From positions 186,001 through 250,000 of the forward strand of contig JAIELJ010000006.1 in the NCBI GenBank assembly GCA_019753105.1: a DNA stretch of 64,000 nucleotides, written 5' to 3'. The notes under the pieces are model-generated. The model worked only from the letters and a program-made list of their open reading frames with translations. It was not told the origin of the DNA and ran no database searches. The position numbers and the translations under genes were made by a program. Position 1 is the first letter of the stretch. Each line of letters opens with the position of its first letter. Below, one piece after another: positions 1-7,300 of this stretch. Source of the stretch: Hyphomonadaceae bacterium. GTDB taxonomy: Bacteria > Pseudomonadota > Alphaproteobacteria > Caulobacterales > Aquidulcibacteraceae.

Positions 1-193
1 GATCGAAGGCATACCGATTGGCATCGGACACCTGCGCCAGGACGACCCCGGCACCTTCGCCGCCCTGGCCACGCACCAGCGCCTCGTGCGCGAACACACG
101 TCGATCTGCGACGTGCACGATCGGTTGAAACGCCATGGTGAGCGGCAAGTCGAACGCTGCGCCATCGCGGCAGCCTTGGCAGGTCGTAGGCAT
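1..193 (-). CDS. EAL domain protein, N-terminal part (cut by window edge)
   Basis: The minus strand reads MPTTCQGCRDG at the start, then a stretch containing MAFQPIV and HEALVRG, which is the opening of an EAL (cyclic-di-GMP phosphodiesterase) domain; the EAL signature itself lies in HEALVRG. About 64 residues are visible before the window ends. The start at 193 is an ATG and places a CxxC pair just before the domain, a feature seen in some stand-alone EAL proteins. EAL domains hydrolyse c-di-GMP or act as its receptors; catalysis cannot be judged because the other metal ligands are off the edge. No neighbour suggests a specific signal. Confidence 0.75.
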   Translation of the reverse strand, partial: MPTTCQGCRDGAAFDLPLTMAFQPIVHVADRRVFAHEALVRGQGGEGAGVVLAQVSDANRYAFD

Positions 194-382
194 CAGGCAG
201 ATCCGCTCTCTAGTCAGCGGAGCTTAACGAGTGACTGCAAACAAATCGTCGTGCTCGTACGGTTTACAAGCCATAAACCAGTAGGCCTGGATGAGGCGCT
301 CCGTCGATCAGAGCGTCCACAAGAGCCGCCGTCACGGCGTCACTCACCACTGAGCGGCGTGGGTCGGTGACTTCCAATGGAC

Positions 383-457
383 GGCCCACTCTCTCGATTG
401 CGGTCAGTCGCTATGCGCCCGCAGCAACGGCACGATCTGGCCGAATGCAGCCACTAT
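383..457. repeat. Dispersed intergenic repeat, copy R1
   Basis: About 75 bp that align with 3331-3405 at roughly three quarters identity, including the shared block CGCAGCAACGG followed by a GATCT-GGCCGA / GATCT-CGCCGA block. It lies at the 3' end of the CPBP gene and overlaps its last codon and stop. See the other copies at 3331, 3726, 4480 and 15171. Confidence 0.5.
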
Positions 458-1128
458 CCTTGTTCCCTGGATCGGCGCGCTTTCACCATGGCTGGCGCGA
501 GAAGCAGGCCGAGCGCATCCACAACGAAGTGCGCCAACACGCATGCCCAGAGATCGCCGCTAACAAGAAAAAGCGCAGTCAGCACTGCACCTGCCGCTGC
601 AACCGTTGGCAGATGCGACCACTTCCAACGCAAATGGGCGGCCGTAAACGCAGCAAGCGACAGGGCTGCGGCGAGATGCGTATCTCCCGTTAGCGCGGCT
701 CCCACGCCGATGCCTACGCCACGATACAGCAGTTCTTCCACGCCCGCCGCCGTCGTCACGAGGAACAAGCGAAGCGGCCATGGACGCGTGGCGATCTCAG
801 CGAAACTCTCACGATCGCCGACGGACAGCTTTAGGATGCGTTGCAGCCCAATGGCGAGGCCCGATGCGGCCAAAACCGCCAATGCGCCACCAAGCCCCCA
901 GTAGAGCGTATTTGCTGAAAGCTGATCAGCGCCCAACATCGACAGCACTTGTTGGTTCGCAGGAGATGCGACGAGCAGACCAACGACCACAGACGCGACC
1001 AGCCAAAACAAAAGCCGAGTCCGCACAGACAGGGTATCTGCCTGGAAGCTGCGGGCCATCCAAAGAACAAGCGGCATCCCCAAGAGCGCAAGCCCGAGCG
1101 CCATCCAGTCGACAATCACAACGCCCAC
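454..1128 (-). CDS. CPBP family intramembrane metalloprotease
   Basis: A 224-residue, strongly hydrophobic protein with six to seven membrane segments. The CPBP (CAAX protease/bacteriocin-processing, Abi) signature is present: EELLYR near residue 130, a second-motif histidine in FTAAHLRW and a third-motif histidine in HFVVDALG. These are the glutamates and histidines that bind the catalytic metal inside the membrane. Family members process prenylated or bacteriocin peptides, but the substrate here cannot be read from the sequence and no peptide gene lies beside it. The ATG at 1128 gives a hydrophobic N-terminus. Repeat R1 begins at its stop codon. Confidence 0.85.
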   Translation of the reverse strand: MGVVIVDWMALGLALLGMPLVLWMARSFQADTLSVRTRLLFWLVASVVVGLLVASPANQQVLSMLGADQLSANTLYWGLGGALAVLAASGLAIGLQRILKLSVGDRESFAEIATRPWPLRLFLVTTAAGVEELLYRGVGIGVGAALTGDTHLAAALSLAAFTAAHLRWKWSHLPTVAAAGAVLTALFLVSGDLWACVLAHFVVDALGLLLAPAMVKARRSREQG

Positions 1129-1586
1129 CTATCGCGCATCCCGCAGCCCAGCACAGAAACAGGGCGAAAGTGGAACGCCTGCCGCGAAGACGGCCCTTAG
1201 AAAGCTCTGGCTACCAAGCAAACGGCCGTGTTGGACCAGTGTTGGACCAGTGTTGGACGTAGCACAGATTTGCGCGGGTAACCTACAACGCCCGGCCCTG
1301 TTGACGGCTCAAGTTCGTCGAAGATTGCCGTTTGGCCTCGGGTTCAGTCCGTTCAATTCAGTCCGAGACGTTGCCATGAGTTACCTCGCCGCATCGTGCT
1401 CTACCGTGATACGTCTATGAATCGGGATTGGCGAAGGCAGCGGCGAATGCGCTAGCTGACCAGCATTCGAGGATAGCCCGTGTCGTCACAGCTTTCGGCA
1501 AGTTCGAACGCGTTTAGCCGAGTAGGCTTTCGACGCACGCCAAGCTCGCGATTTGATGGTCCAGTCTATCACTCTCAACCATCGGC
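1129..1586. other. Intergenic stretch without a convincing gene
   Basis: These 458 bases hold no reading frame with family-like features. They contain the 11-bp tandem repeat at 1228-1258, and near 1417-1434 a short string (GGATTGGCGAAG) that recurs beside repeat R3 at 3725. The left half may include the leader of the CPBP gene and the right half the leader of sua5. Confidence 0.5.
1228..1258. repeat. 11-bp tandem repeat, 2.8 units
   Basis: GTGTTGGACCA occurs twice in perfect succession and is followed by GTGTTGGAC. It is intergenic, between the CPBP gene and sua5. No function is evident; it could be a slippage product or an end of a lost element. Confidence 0.8.
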
Positions 1587-2552
1587 ATGCGGCACATGAT
1601 CGTCCCAGGCGAAGCAACGAGCATCCATGAAGCCGCAAGGCTCCTCGCCGCCGGCGACATTGTCGCGTTTCCCACGGAAACCGTCTACGCTTTAGGCGCC
1701 GATGCCGCCGACGCAGCTGCCGTGGCGAAGATCTTCGCCGCAAAGGATCGGCCACACTTCAATCCGCTCATCAGCCACGCTGCCGACATGAGCCTGCTGC
1801 GCACAGAGGCTCTCTTTGACGATCGCGCAGATCTACTGGCGGCGCATTTCTGGCCGGGCCCGCTCACGCTGGTGCTCAACAAGCATCCTTCCGCGCGGGG
1901 CGCGAGCATCACTAACGCGGGGTTGCCGTCCGTCAGCGTGCGCATCCCGGCGCATCCGGTCGCGCTGGCGATGCTGGAAGAATTCGGGCGTATCGGCAGC
2001 GGCCTTGTAGCGGCGCCTTCGGCCAACCGCTCTAACATGCTGTCGCCGACGACTGCACAACATGTAGCTGCAAGCCTCGGCGACCGCGCGCCATTCATCC
2101 TTGACGGTGGCCGTACGAGCATTGGTGTTGAATCAACTATCATCGATCTGACGGGCAAGATCGCGCGCGTCTTGCGGCCTGGCGGACTTGCGCTGGAGCG
2201 CATCGAGGCGTTGATCGGCCCCTGCGCCCGCGTGGCGCCAGGCGATAAGCCAATTGCACCCGGCATGCTGGCGCGTCATTACGCGCCGAAAAGGCCCATG
2301 AGACTCAACGCCACGCACGCGACCGACGACGAAGCTTTTCTGCTCTTCGGGCCGGCAACAGCTAATCTTGGCGGCAGGTTGCGGCTCAACCTTTCAGAAT
2401 CGGGCGACACTCTAGAAGCCGCCGCCAACCTGTTCGACCACCTCCACCGGCTGGAGGCGGCGGACGTGGCGGCGATCGCCGTCATGCCGATTCCTGACAT
2501 CGGCCTCGGCGTTGCGATCAACGATCGTCTGCGTCGAGGCGCAACCCTTTAG
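1587..2552 (+). CDS. sua5: Threonylcarbamoyl-AMP synthase, Sua5 type
   Basis: Makes L-threonylcarbamoyl-AMP from threonine, bicarbonate and ATP, the first step of the universal t6A37 modification of ANN-decoding tRNAs; cytosolic. The YrdC domain spans about residues 10-200, with FPTETVYALG, the substrate-binding KDRPHFNPL and SANRSN motifs. A linker reading PGMLARHYAPK leads to the C-terminal Sua5 domain, so this is the long (321 aa) Sua5 form, not the short TsaC. ATGs at 1587 and 1596 are both possible; neither has a strong ribosome site. It stands alone between gene-poor segments. Confidence 0.93.
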   Translation: MRHMIVPGEATSIHEAARLLAAGDIVAFPTETVYALGADAADAAAVAKIFAAKDRPHFNPLISHAADMSLLRTEALFDDRADLLAAHFWPGPLTLVLNKHPSARGASITNAGLPSVSVRIPAHPVALAMLEEFGRIGSGLVAAPSANRSNMLSPTTAQHVAASLGDRAPFILDGGRTSIGVESTIIDLTGKIARVLRPGGLALERIEALIGPCARVAPGDKPIAPGMLARHYAPKRPMRLNATHATDDEAFLLFGPATANLGGRLRLNLSESGDTLEAAANLFDHLHRLEAADVAAIAVMPIPDIGLGVAINDRLRRGATL

Positions 2553-2607
2553 CCGGTCCAGATCTGTCCGGCATCTCCCCTGCATCCAGCGCACCTTATG
2601 GATTACA

Positions 2608-3162
2608 CTAGGGGCAGTGTTCGGGACCGACGGACTTTCGTGCGTCGGACCGCTCATGATCGATACGGTGAGCGCACAAAGCGCAGCCAAGAACCTCGGC
2701 CAATATCCATTCAGTGGGCGCGCCGCAGGCCTCGCACGGAAGTCCGCGCTTAACATCCACGCGGCCAAATCCGGGCGTAGCGCATAGAGGGCATGTCGCT
2801 GCCAAGCGCGCCGCCAACCGCACCGCTAAATCAGTCAGCGACGCCATGCGTGTCGGATTGAGGTGTGCGCGCATGTCCGTCTCAATCAGCGCGCGCCCGT
2901 CCGACGATGCGCCGGCGCACGCAGCAATTGCTTCGGCCAAGGCCGCACGCGAGGTCACGCCCTTGAAGCAAGGCCCGGTCGCTGCGTCACCATACGTCTT
3001 CACAACGAGTGCATGGCTTGGGAAGAGAACGCGCGCGAGAAAAGCGTCGATTTCATCCATGCCGCTTGCAAAGGCGTGCGCGAAATTGGTTTGCTCGGTA
3101 ACCAGGCTCTCGCTGACGCTAAACCCGCGTTCGTCGTCGACGAATCGACGAGCTGCAAGAAG
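2608..3162 (-). pseudogene. DUF6671 protein, 5'-truncated
   Basis: The open frame from 3060 to 2608 carries the C-terminal features of DUF6671 proteins: METDMRAHLNPTRM-like block (here IETDMRAHLNPTRM), TCPLCATPGFG, a second Cys pair in LPCEACGAPTEW and a third in GCALC, probably a zinc-ribbon-like tail. Homology-like sequence continues upstream of the first ATG (VDDERGF, TNFAHAF) to about 3162, and the frame then meets a TGA at 3175-3177. Family members as I know them are about 270-290 residues, so roughly the first 90-110 are missing. Sequence upstream of 3162 is unrelated; an 85-codon frame (3257-3000, another frame) runs across the junction. Function of the family is unknown. Confidence 0.6.
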
Positions 3163-3330
3163 ACCTTCGCAGCATCAAGGACCGCGTCACCGTAGTCCTT
3201 CTGCGGCAACCTGCTTTCGCGCTTCAGCTCTTTGAAAAAATGGTCAGCGCGTTTCATCAGGAGGTTCTAGCGCGCGAAGCGAGCGTCTCAAATGGGTCAA
3301 CCGGCGTAATCGCTTCAAGTTTGCGCGACT

Positions 3331-3405
3331 GGCCTACTCTCTCAATTCCCGACAGTGATTTAGCGCTCGCAGCAACGGCGTGATCTCGCCGAAAACCGTC
3401 ATAGC
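3331..3405. repeat. Dispersed intergenic repeat, copy R2
   Basis: Best match to R1 (383-457). Both start GGCC-ACTCTCTC and contain GCAGCAACGG and CGCCGA or GGCCGA blocks. On the minus strand this copy reads as a short peptide beginning MTVFGEITPLLRA and ending in a stop, and related endings occur in R1 and R3, so the repeat could descend from the 3' end of a gene. Confidence 0.5.
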
Positions 3406-3419
3406 GTATGTCGCTGTGT

Positions 3420-3647
3420 TTACCGACGCCTCTCGATGAGATCCATCAGGCTAAGAATTTCGGACAAGAGATCACTGTCCGCGATGGTTATTTGGCCAGC
3501 GCAGAAATCCTTCGCTCTCTGCGGGGAGTGGCGTCTCCCCCATTCTACGCACGCCCGTTCAAAACGCTGCAGCAGATCATCGGCGGCGCGCATTGCGAGT
3601 GCCTCCCAAAGGCGGGCGCGAATTCCACGCGCCAAAACCGCGGACAC
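3420..3647 (-). CDS. Small hypothetical protein, doubtful
   Basis: A 75-codon frame with a GTG start and no clear ribosome site. The composition is protein-like and predicted helical (ALAMRAADDLLQRFERA near the middle, LLSEILSLMDLIERRR at the end). It lies immediately upstream of repeat R2 on the same strand. I do not recognise it. It may be a remnant of an older gene in this decayed stretch rather than a working one. Confidence 0.3.
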   Translation of the reverse strand: MSAVLARGIRARLWEALAMRAADDLLQRFERACVEWGRRHSPQRAKDFCAGQITIADSDLLSEILSLMDLIERRR

Positions 3648-3725
3648 CGGAAAAGCGGCTTGCCCTTAATTCTCAGCCGAGTCGGGTGGGAGTTGTGTGT
3701 GTGTGTGTGCTATCGTACAAATCAG

Positions 3726-3803
3726 GATTGGCGAAGTTGCTCAAAACGTGACGCTCGCGGCAGCAACGGATGACCGGCGCGATCTCGCCGGAGACGGTCG
3801 TTC
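3726..3803. repeat. Dispersed intergenic repeat, copy R3
   Basis: Contains GACGCTCGCGGCAGCAACGG, an ACCGGCGCGATCTCGCCGGA block and a closing CGGTCGTTC. It shares the GACGCTCGCG block with R4 and the GCAGCAACGG block with R1 and R2. It lies just 3' of the small membrane protein gene. A preceding TG run at 3694-3710 is a short dinucleotide repeat. Confidence 0.5.
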
Positions 3804-3950
3804 GGACCAGGAAATACGATTGGGCAACAAAAGCGCTTCGTACACTTTTCGGCGCTCAGCGCACTTGCCGCCAATAGCTGTGGGGCTTGGGAGTTTGAGC
3901 AGAAGCGCAGCACTGCCCGCCCCGCTTTAGCCAGCATAGACGGCGTGAGG

Positions 3951-4376
3951 TCACTCAGCTGCGCAGTCTCCGCCGCCATTGCTCGCTCCAGCATGCCGAC
4001 GGTGAAACCATAGCGCCGAGATCGCGAGCAGCACGCCGCAGATGGGCGCTGCGATCAATGCAACAGCCGCCACCAAAGGATCTGCCGGTGACCACCAAGC
4101 AAGCGGTGCCAATACAACGACAGCCAAGGCACGACCTGCAACATGCACGCCCCCCGGGGGCTTTATAAGATCGCGCTGCGCGGCAAGCTGGAGAAGGCCG
4201 AACATCACCACACTGATCACTTGATACGACAATCCAGCCATCGCCAGCGCGGCGGCTAGCTCATCAAGCCTGCTGCTTGGCCAAAGGATCGATACGACGA
4301 ACCCAGCTGCGGTCGCCAACATCAAGCGATCGGGATACCCAGCGCCCCGCAGCGCTGCCAACTGCGATTCAAACAT
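3951..4376 (-). CDS. Small membrane protein, unknown
   Basis: A 141-residue protein with four probable membrane helices: about residues 18-34 (LATAAGFVVSILW), 42-65 (AMAGLSYQVISVVMFGLLQL), 82-100 and 103-125, ending in a basic, histidine-containing tail (WFHRRH). The ATG at 4376 precedes MFESQLAAL. I do not recognise a family. It sits alone in a decayed stretch with repeat R3 downstream and R4 upstream, so expression is uncertain, but the clear alternation of hydrophobic and polar segments favours a real protein. Confidence 0.5.
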   Translation of the reverse strand: MFESQLAALRGAGYPDRLMLATAAGFVVSILWPSSRLDELAAALAMAGLSYQVISVVMFGLLQLAAQRDLIKPPGGVHVAGRALAVVVLAPLAWWSPADPLVAAVALIAAPICGVLLAISALWFHRRHAGASNGGGDCAAE

Positions 4377-4479
4377 GTTTTCCCACCCGAACCAGTGACA
4401 AACAGCACTTTATGAAGGGGGCTCATTTGGTGGTGTCAAGTATGCCCGATCCTCGCGACACGGATCGAAGTCCACTCGT

Positions 4480-4570
4480 TCGTACAAATCATGGCCGGCT
4501 AAGTCGCTCAATTCGTGACGCTCGCGTCAGCATCAAGCTACCGGCCTGACGTCGCCGAAACCTGTCTTCC
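4480..4570. repeat. Dispersed intergenic repeat, copy R4
   Basis: Shares TCGTACAAATCA and CGTGACGCTCGCG with the R3 neighbourhood (3712-3760) and ends ACCGGCCTGACGTCGCCGAAA, close to the CCGGCCTGATGTCGCCGAAA of R5 at 15234. The surrounding 4377-4790 gap holds no convincing gene. Confidence 0.5.
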
Positions 4571-4790
4571 GATCCAGTGACGTCTGAGGTTGCCCTTTCG
4601 AGCCCTCCGCCCGCTTCCCACAAAGCCTCGCACATCGACCGGCGGCACGTCACACGCGATCTCCGCATAAAGGCCCGCCAAGGCGCCGCCTCGGCAAGGA
4701 AACACAAATCTCGCTCAAGCTTCCAGCGACGCCTTGAAGCCGAGCCATCTGCATTACTTCGATGGCGCAAGCGCCGTGATGATATTTCGA

Positions 4791-5579
4791 TTATGTCGAG
4801 GCGAGTTGCTCAAGCACGCGCAGGCGCTCATCATTGGTAGGGTGTGTTGAAAGCCAAGCCAAAGTCTGCCCGCCCCCGATGCTATCGGCGCTCATTCGCC
4901 GCCAGAACGAGACCGCGTCGTGGGGCGAATAACCAGCGTTACGCATGACATCGACACCAAGCCTGTCGGCTTCGAGTTCGTGCGCGCGCGAGTACGGCAG
5001 CACGACGCCATACATAAGTCCAAGACCCAGCGCGGCAGCAGCTTCATCAGCATGCTCGCCCATTTCCTCGGAGAGCACCACTTGCGCAGCTTGCACGCCG
5101 GCGCTCACTATGAGTTGTTGGCTAAGTCGCTCCGCTGCGTGCCGCGCGGCGACGTGGCCAACCTCATGGCCCATCACCGCGGCGATCTCGCCATCGGAGG
5201 CGGCAAGCTCGATGAGCCCTCGGAAGAAGCCGACCTTCCCGCCGGGCAACACGAATGCGTTTACCTCGTGGCTTTCGAAAGCCACGAACTCCCAGTTCAC
5301 ATTGGTCAACCCAGAAGCATCGGCGACGCCTCGTCCGATGGCTTCCAGCCGCTGCTGCACGCGCGTATCGCCTACGCGTGGCGTCTGCCGCTGCAGATCG
5401 CGCCAAGCTTGCTCCGAAAGTTGCGCGAGCATTTCATCGGACACCAGAACGAGTTGTTGTCGCCCCGTCGCCACATTTTCAGAACAAGCCCCGACGAGCG
5501 GCGCGATCACCGCGCCAGCGGCAAGCACTTCCAGCAAACGACGGCGCGACAAGCGGTTCAGCGGTAGGATCGAGTTCAT
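4791..5579 (-). CDS. M48 family zinc metallopeptidase, lipoprotein
   Basis: A 262-residue periplasmic or membrane-anchored protease. The N-terminus has a twin-arginine-like basic run (LSRRRLLEVLAAG) followed by a lipobox ending at LVGAC, so it is probably exported and lipid-anchored. The catalytic HEVGH lies near residue 138 and the third zinc ligand in the HELEADRLG motif near 200. The fold resembles LoiP/YggG-type M48 proteases that remove misfolded envelope proteins. A second M48 protease of different architecture is encoded at 44319-45761. Start chosen at the ATG giving the signal sequence. Confidence 0.9.
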   Translation of the reverse strand: MNSILPLNRLSRRRLLEVLAAGAVIAPLVGACSENVATGRQQLVLVSDEMLAQLSEQAWRDLQRQTPRVGDTRVQQRLEAIGRGVADASGLTNVNWEFVAFESHEVNAFVLPGGKVGFFRGLIELAASDGEIAAVMGHEVGHVAARHAAERLSQQLIVSAGVQAAQVVLSEEMGEHADEAAAALGLGLMYGVVLPYSRAHELEADRLGVDVMRNAGYSPHDAVSFWRRMSADSIGGGQTLAWLSTHPTNDERLRVLEQLAST

Positions 5580-5780
5580 ACCCCCTCACCTAGATGCCGT
5601 CAGCAACGCCGACAAGCGTCGCGCGCGTGGCTTGGCGCATGCAAGATTGCCACATGATCGGCAGGCTCAAGTCCTCCCGCAAGTCGCATTGGCTGCGAAT
5701 TACTCTGGTAGGCATGACCCAATTAAAGCATTCACGGCGACCGAGATCTGCTTCTGTTACGCATTGGCGTGATCGCAACG

Positions 5781-5795
5781 ATTGATGCCCTCAAT
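5781..5795. promoter_or_regulatory. Dyad ATTGA-N5-TCAAT upstream of usp
   Basis: A perfect 5-bp inverted repeat with a 5-bp centre. It lies 54 bases before the GGGCCCC leader block. Similar 15-mers occur at 8320, 11111 and 13901. The spacing is one base shorter than a classical FNR/FixK box and matches the T-N11-A pattern of LysR operators; a lysR gene lies in this cluster at 10134. Binding is inferred only. Confidence 0.35.
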
Positions 5796-5848
5796 CGCCG
5801 CCATGCTTGCGGTCAGCGTGGGTCGCGCCCAGCTCCCTCTCGCGGAAC

Positions 5849-5884
5849 GGGCCCCTCTGGCGATCGATGTCGATCGCGATGTCG
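5849..5884 (+). promoter_or_regulatory. Conserved leader element, copy A (before usp)
   Basis: GGGCCCCTCTG (5849-5859), then a hairpin GCGATCG / ATGT / CGATCGC (5860-5877, seven perfect pairs), then GATGTCG (5878-5884). The flanking blocks match copies B, C and D almost exactly, while the hairpin sequence differs and keeps pairing. The usp start codon is 69 bases downstream, so the element would lie in the 5' leader or promoter region. Confidence 0.55.
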
Positions 5885-5952
5885 AGCCGCGGGCAATGTC
5901 CGCATTAGCTCTGTTCGATTGAGCGCGGCATGCACCCAAGCGAAGGAGCACA

Positions 5953-6789
5953 ATGATGACAGGTCGCATTCAACTGATCCTGCCCGCTGGGCAACAGCCC
6001 AAACCAACACCCGCTATTGAAGCAGCGGTCGCCCTGGTGCGCACGAGCGGAGCATCGCTTACCGCATCTGTCGCGCAGACCCTGGCCAACATACCGGCGC
6101 ACTGGCTGGCGCGCGAATATGCGCATCTGCCGGTGGCGGAGTTCAACGCGGAGATGGCCGCCGACGCCGTCGCACTGCGGGAGTCGGTGACGCGCGCAGC
6201 CAAGAACGCCAACGTGAGCATGCGCCTGATAGAGATTCTCAATGGATTGGGCGACGGCGAACGCGCCGTTGTGATGTCCGCGCGTACGCATGATTTCTCG
6301 GTGCTGGGTCTGCCTGACTTCGACACCTCCACCCGGCAACTCGCCGAGCAACTCCTCTTCGACAGCGGCCGGCCACTCTTGGTTCTGCCGCTCAGCCGTC
6401 CATTTACTTTGGATCTCAGCACCATCGCGGTGGCGTGGGACCACAGCGAGCCCGCGAGTCGCGTTCTGTCGGGGGCGCTGCCGCTACTCCAGCGCGCCAA
6501 GCGCGTAATTGTATTTTCCGTGTTCGGGGCAAAGAAACTCCCGCGCGCCGAAGCTGCGCGGGACGCGGCGGAATATCTGCTGAGCCATAACATCGAGGCT
6601 TCATGGGAGATGCTCGACAGCAACGATCGCGCGCGAGGCCGCTTCATCATGGAAACCGCGATCGCCCGCGGCGCGGGGCTCTTGGTGATGGGAGCGTACG
6701 CGACGTTGCCGGCGCAGGAATATCTGTTGGGCGGCGTTACGGTCTCCGTCCTCAACGAACCCCTGCTGCCAGTGCTCATGTCGAATTGA
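5953..6789 (+). CDS. Universal stress protein, tandem UspA domains
   Basis: A 278-residue cytosolic protein made of two Usp-like halves. The N-terminal half (about 1-145) is diverged; the C-terminal half begins near LSTIAVAWDHSEPASRVL and ends with GLLVMGAYATLPAQEYLLGG, the usual last strand and G-x-G region of Usp domains. Family members bind nucleotides or act as stress-survival factors; no catalytic activity is implied. ATGs at 5953 and 5956 adjoin; AAGGAG at 5943-5948 supports 5953. The terB-like gene follows after 12 bases, so they are probably co-transcribed. Leader element A and a dyad lie upstream. Confidence 0.88.
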   Translation: MMTGRIQLILPAGQQPKPTPAIEAAVALVRTSGASLTASVAQTLANIPAHWLAREYAHLPVAEFNAEMAADAVALRESVTRAAKNANVSMRLIEILNGLGDGERAVVMSARTHDFSVLGLPDFDTSTRQLAEQLLFDSGRPLLVLPLSRPFTLDLSTIAVAWDHSEPASRVLSGALPLLQRAKRVIVFSVFGAKKLPRAEAARDAAEYLLSHNIEASWEMLDSNDRARGRFIMETAIARGAGLLVMGAYATLPAQEYLLGGVTVSVLNEPLLPVLMSN

Positions 6790-6801
6790 TCGGAGAACGA
6801 A

Positions 6802-7254
6802 ATGTCCAAAGGCAGTTTCAAAAGAACCAAGGCGCGGCTGAGCACCAGCGAGCTTCAGCGCGAACTCGCGGACACAGACGCAAGCTTGATGGAGGCGGTG
6901 GTCGTAGGGTGCGCCCTCGTCGCCTATTCGGACGGCTGGGTGTCGCCGGAAGAAACGCTGCGCATGCGTAGACTCATTTTGCGCTTCGAGCCCGCAAAGG
7001 CGCTCGGCCTTGCGGAGATATTGCGCCTATTTGAAGAAACAACACTCAGCTTTGCCGACAATTATGAGGCCGCCGAGCAAGCCGCATTTGAGCTTGTAGC
7101 CCGGCTTATGGGTCGGCGGCGAGAGAGTGAACTTCTCATCGACACATGTTGCGGGATCGCGGACGCTGATGGCGGCTTTGATGCGGAGGAGCGCAAAACG
7201 ATCCTGAAGCTTTGCGTCGTGCTTCAGATCGATCCCGAAGCACATGGTCTTTAG
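6802..7254 (+). CDS. TerB-like (DjlA N-terminal-like) protein
   Basis: A 150-residue, all-helical soluble protein of the TerB/DjlA-like family. Typical features are the EAVVVGCALVAYSDGWVSPEE stretch near residues 28-48 and the second repeat GIADADGGFDAEE near 120-133; such acidic DG-x-EE loops can bind metal in TerB. It follows the universal stress gene by 12 bases and a GGAG ribosome site precedes the ATG. With TerC proteins encoded 2-5 kb away this hints at a metal- or envelope-stress role, though TerB-like proteins are widespread outside tellurite resistance. Confidence 0.8.
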   Translation: MSKGSFKRTKARLSTSELQRELADTDASLMEAVVVGCALVAYSDGWVSPEETLRMRRLILRFEPAKALGLAEILRLFEETTLSFADNYEAAEQAAFELVARLMGRRRESELLIDTCCGIADADGGFDAEERKTILKLCVVLQIDPEAHGL

Positions 7255-7300
7255 GCAAAGCCGGATAACGCCATCGCCTCACAACGGGAACACGCCGCCC

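Noticed and set aside
3000..3257. An 85-codon frame across the DUF6671 junction
   Set aside because: Its second half is the DUF6671 remnant read in the wrong frame; only the first 35 codons could be an old gene fragment.
3694..3710. TG dinucleotide run as a regulatory element
   Set aside because: Short, intergenic and in decayed sequence; simple slippage is enough.
3722..3994. A 90-codon minus-strand frame downstream of the small membrane protein
   Set aside because: It overlaps that gene, runs into repeat R3 and has no family-like sequence; its end resembles the 4489-4770 frame only because both lie on the repeat.
4489..4770. A 93-codon minus-strand frame in the 4377-4790 gap
   Set aside because: Basic, low-quality composition, no ribosome site, and its last third lies in repeat R4.
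5841..5884. EcfG-type sigma promoter (GGAAC...CGTT) at leader copy A
   Set aside because: GGAAC occurs only in copy A and no properly spaced CGTT follows; it does not explain the other copies.
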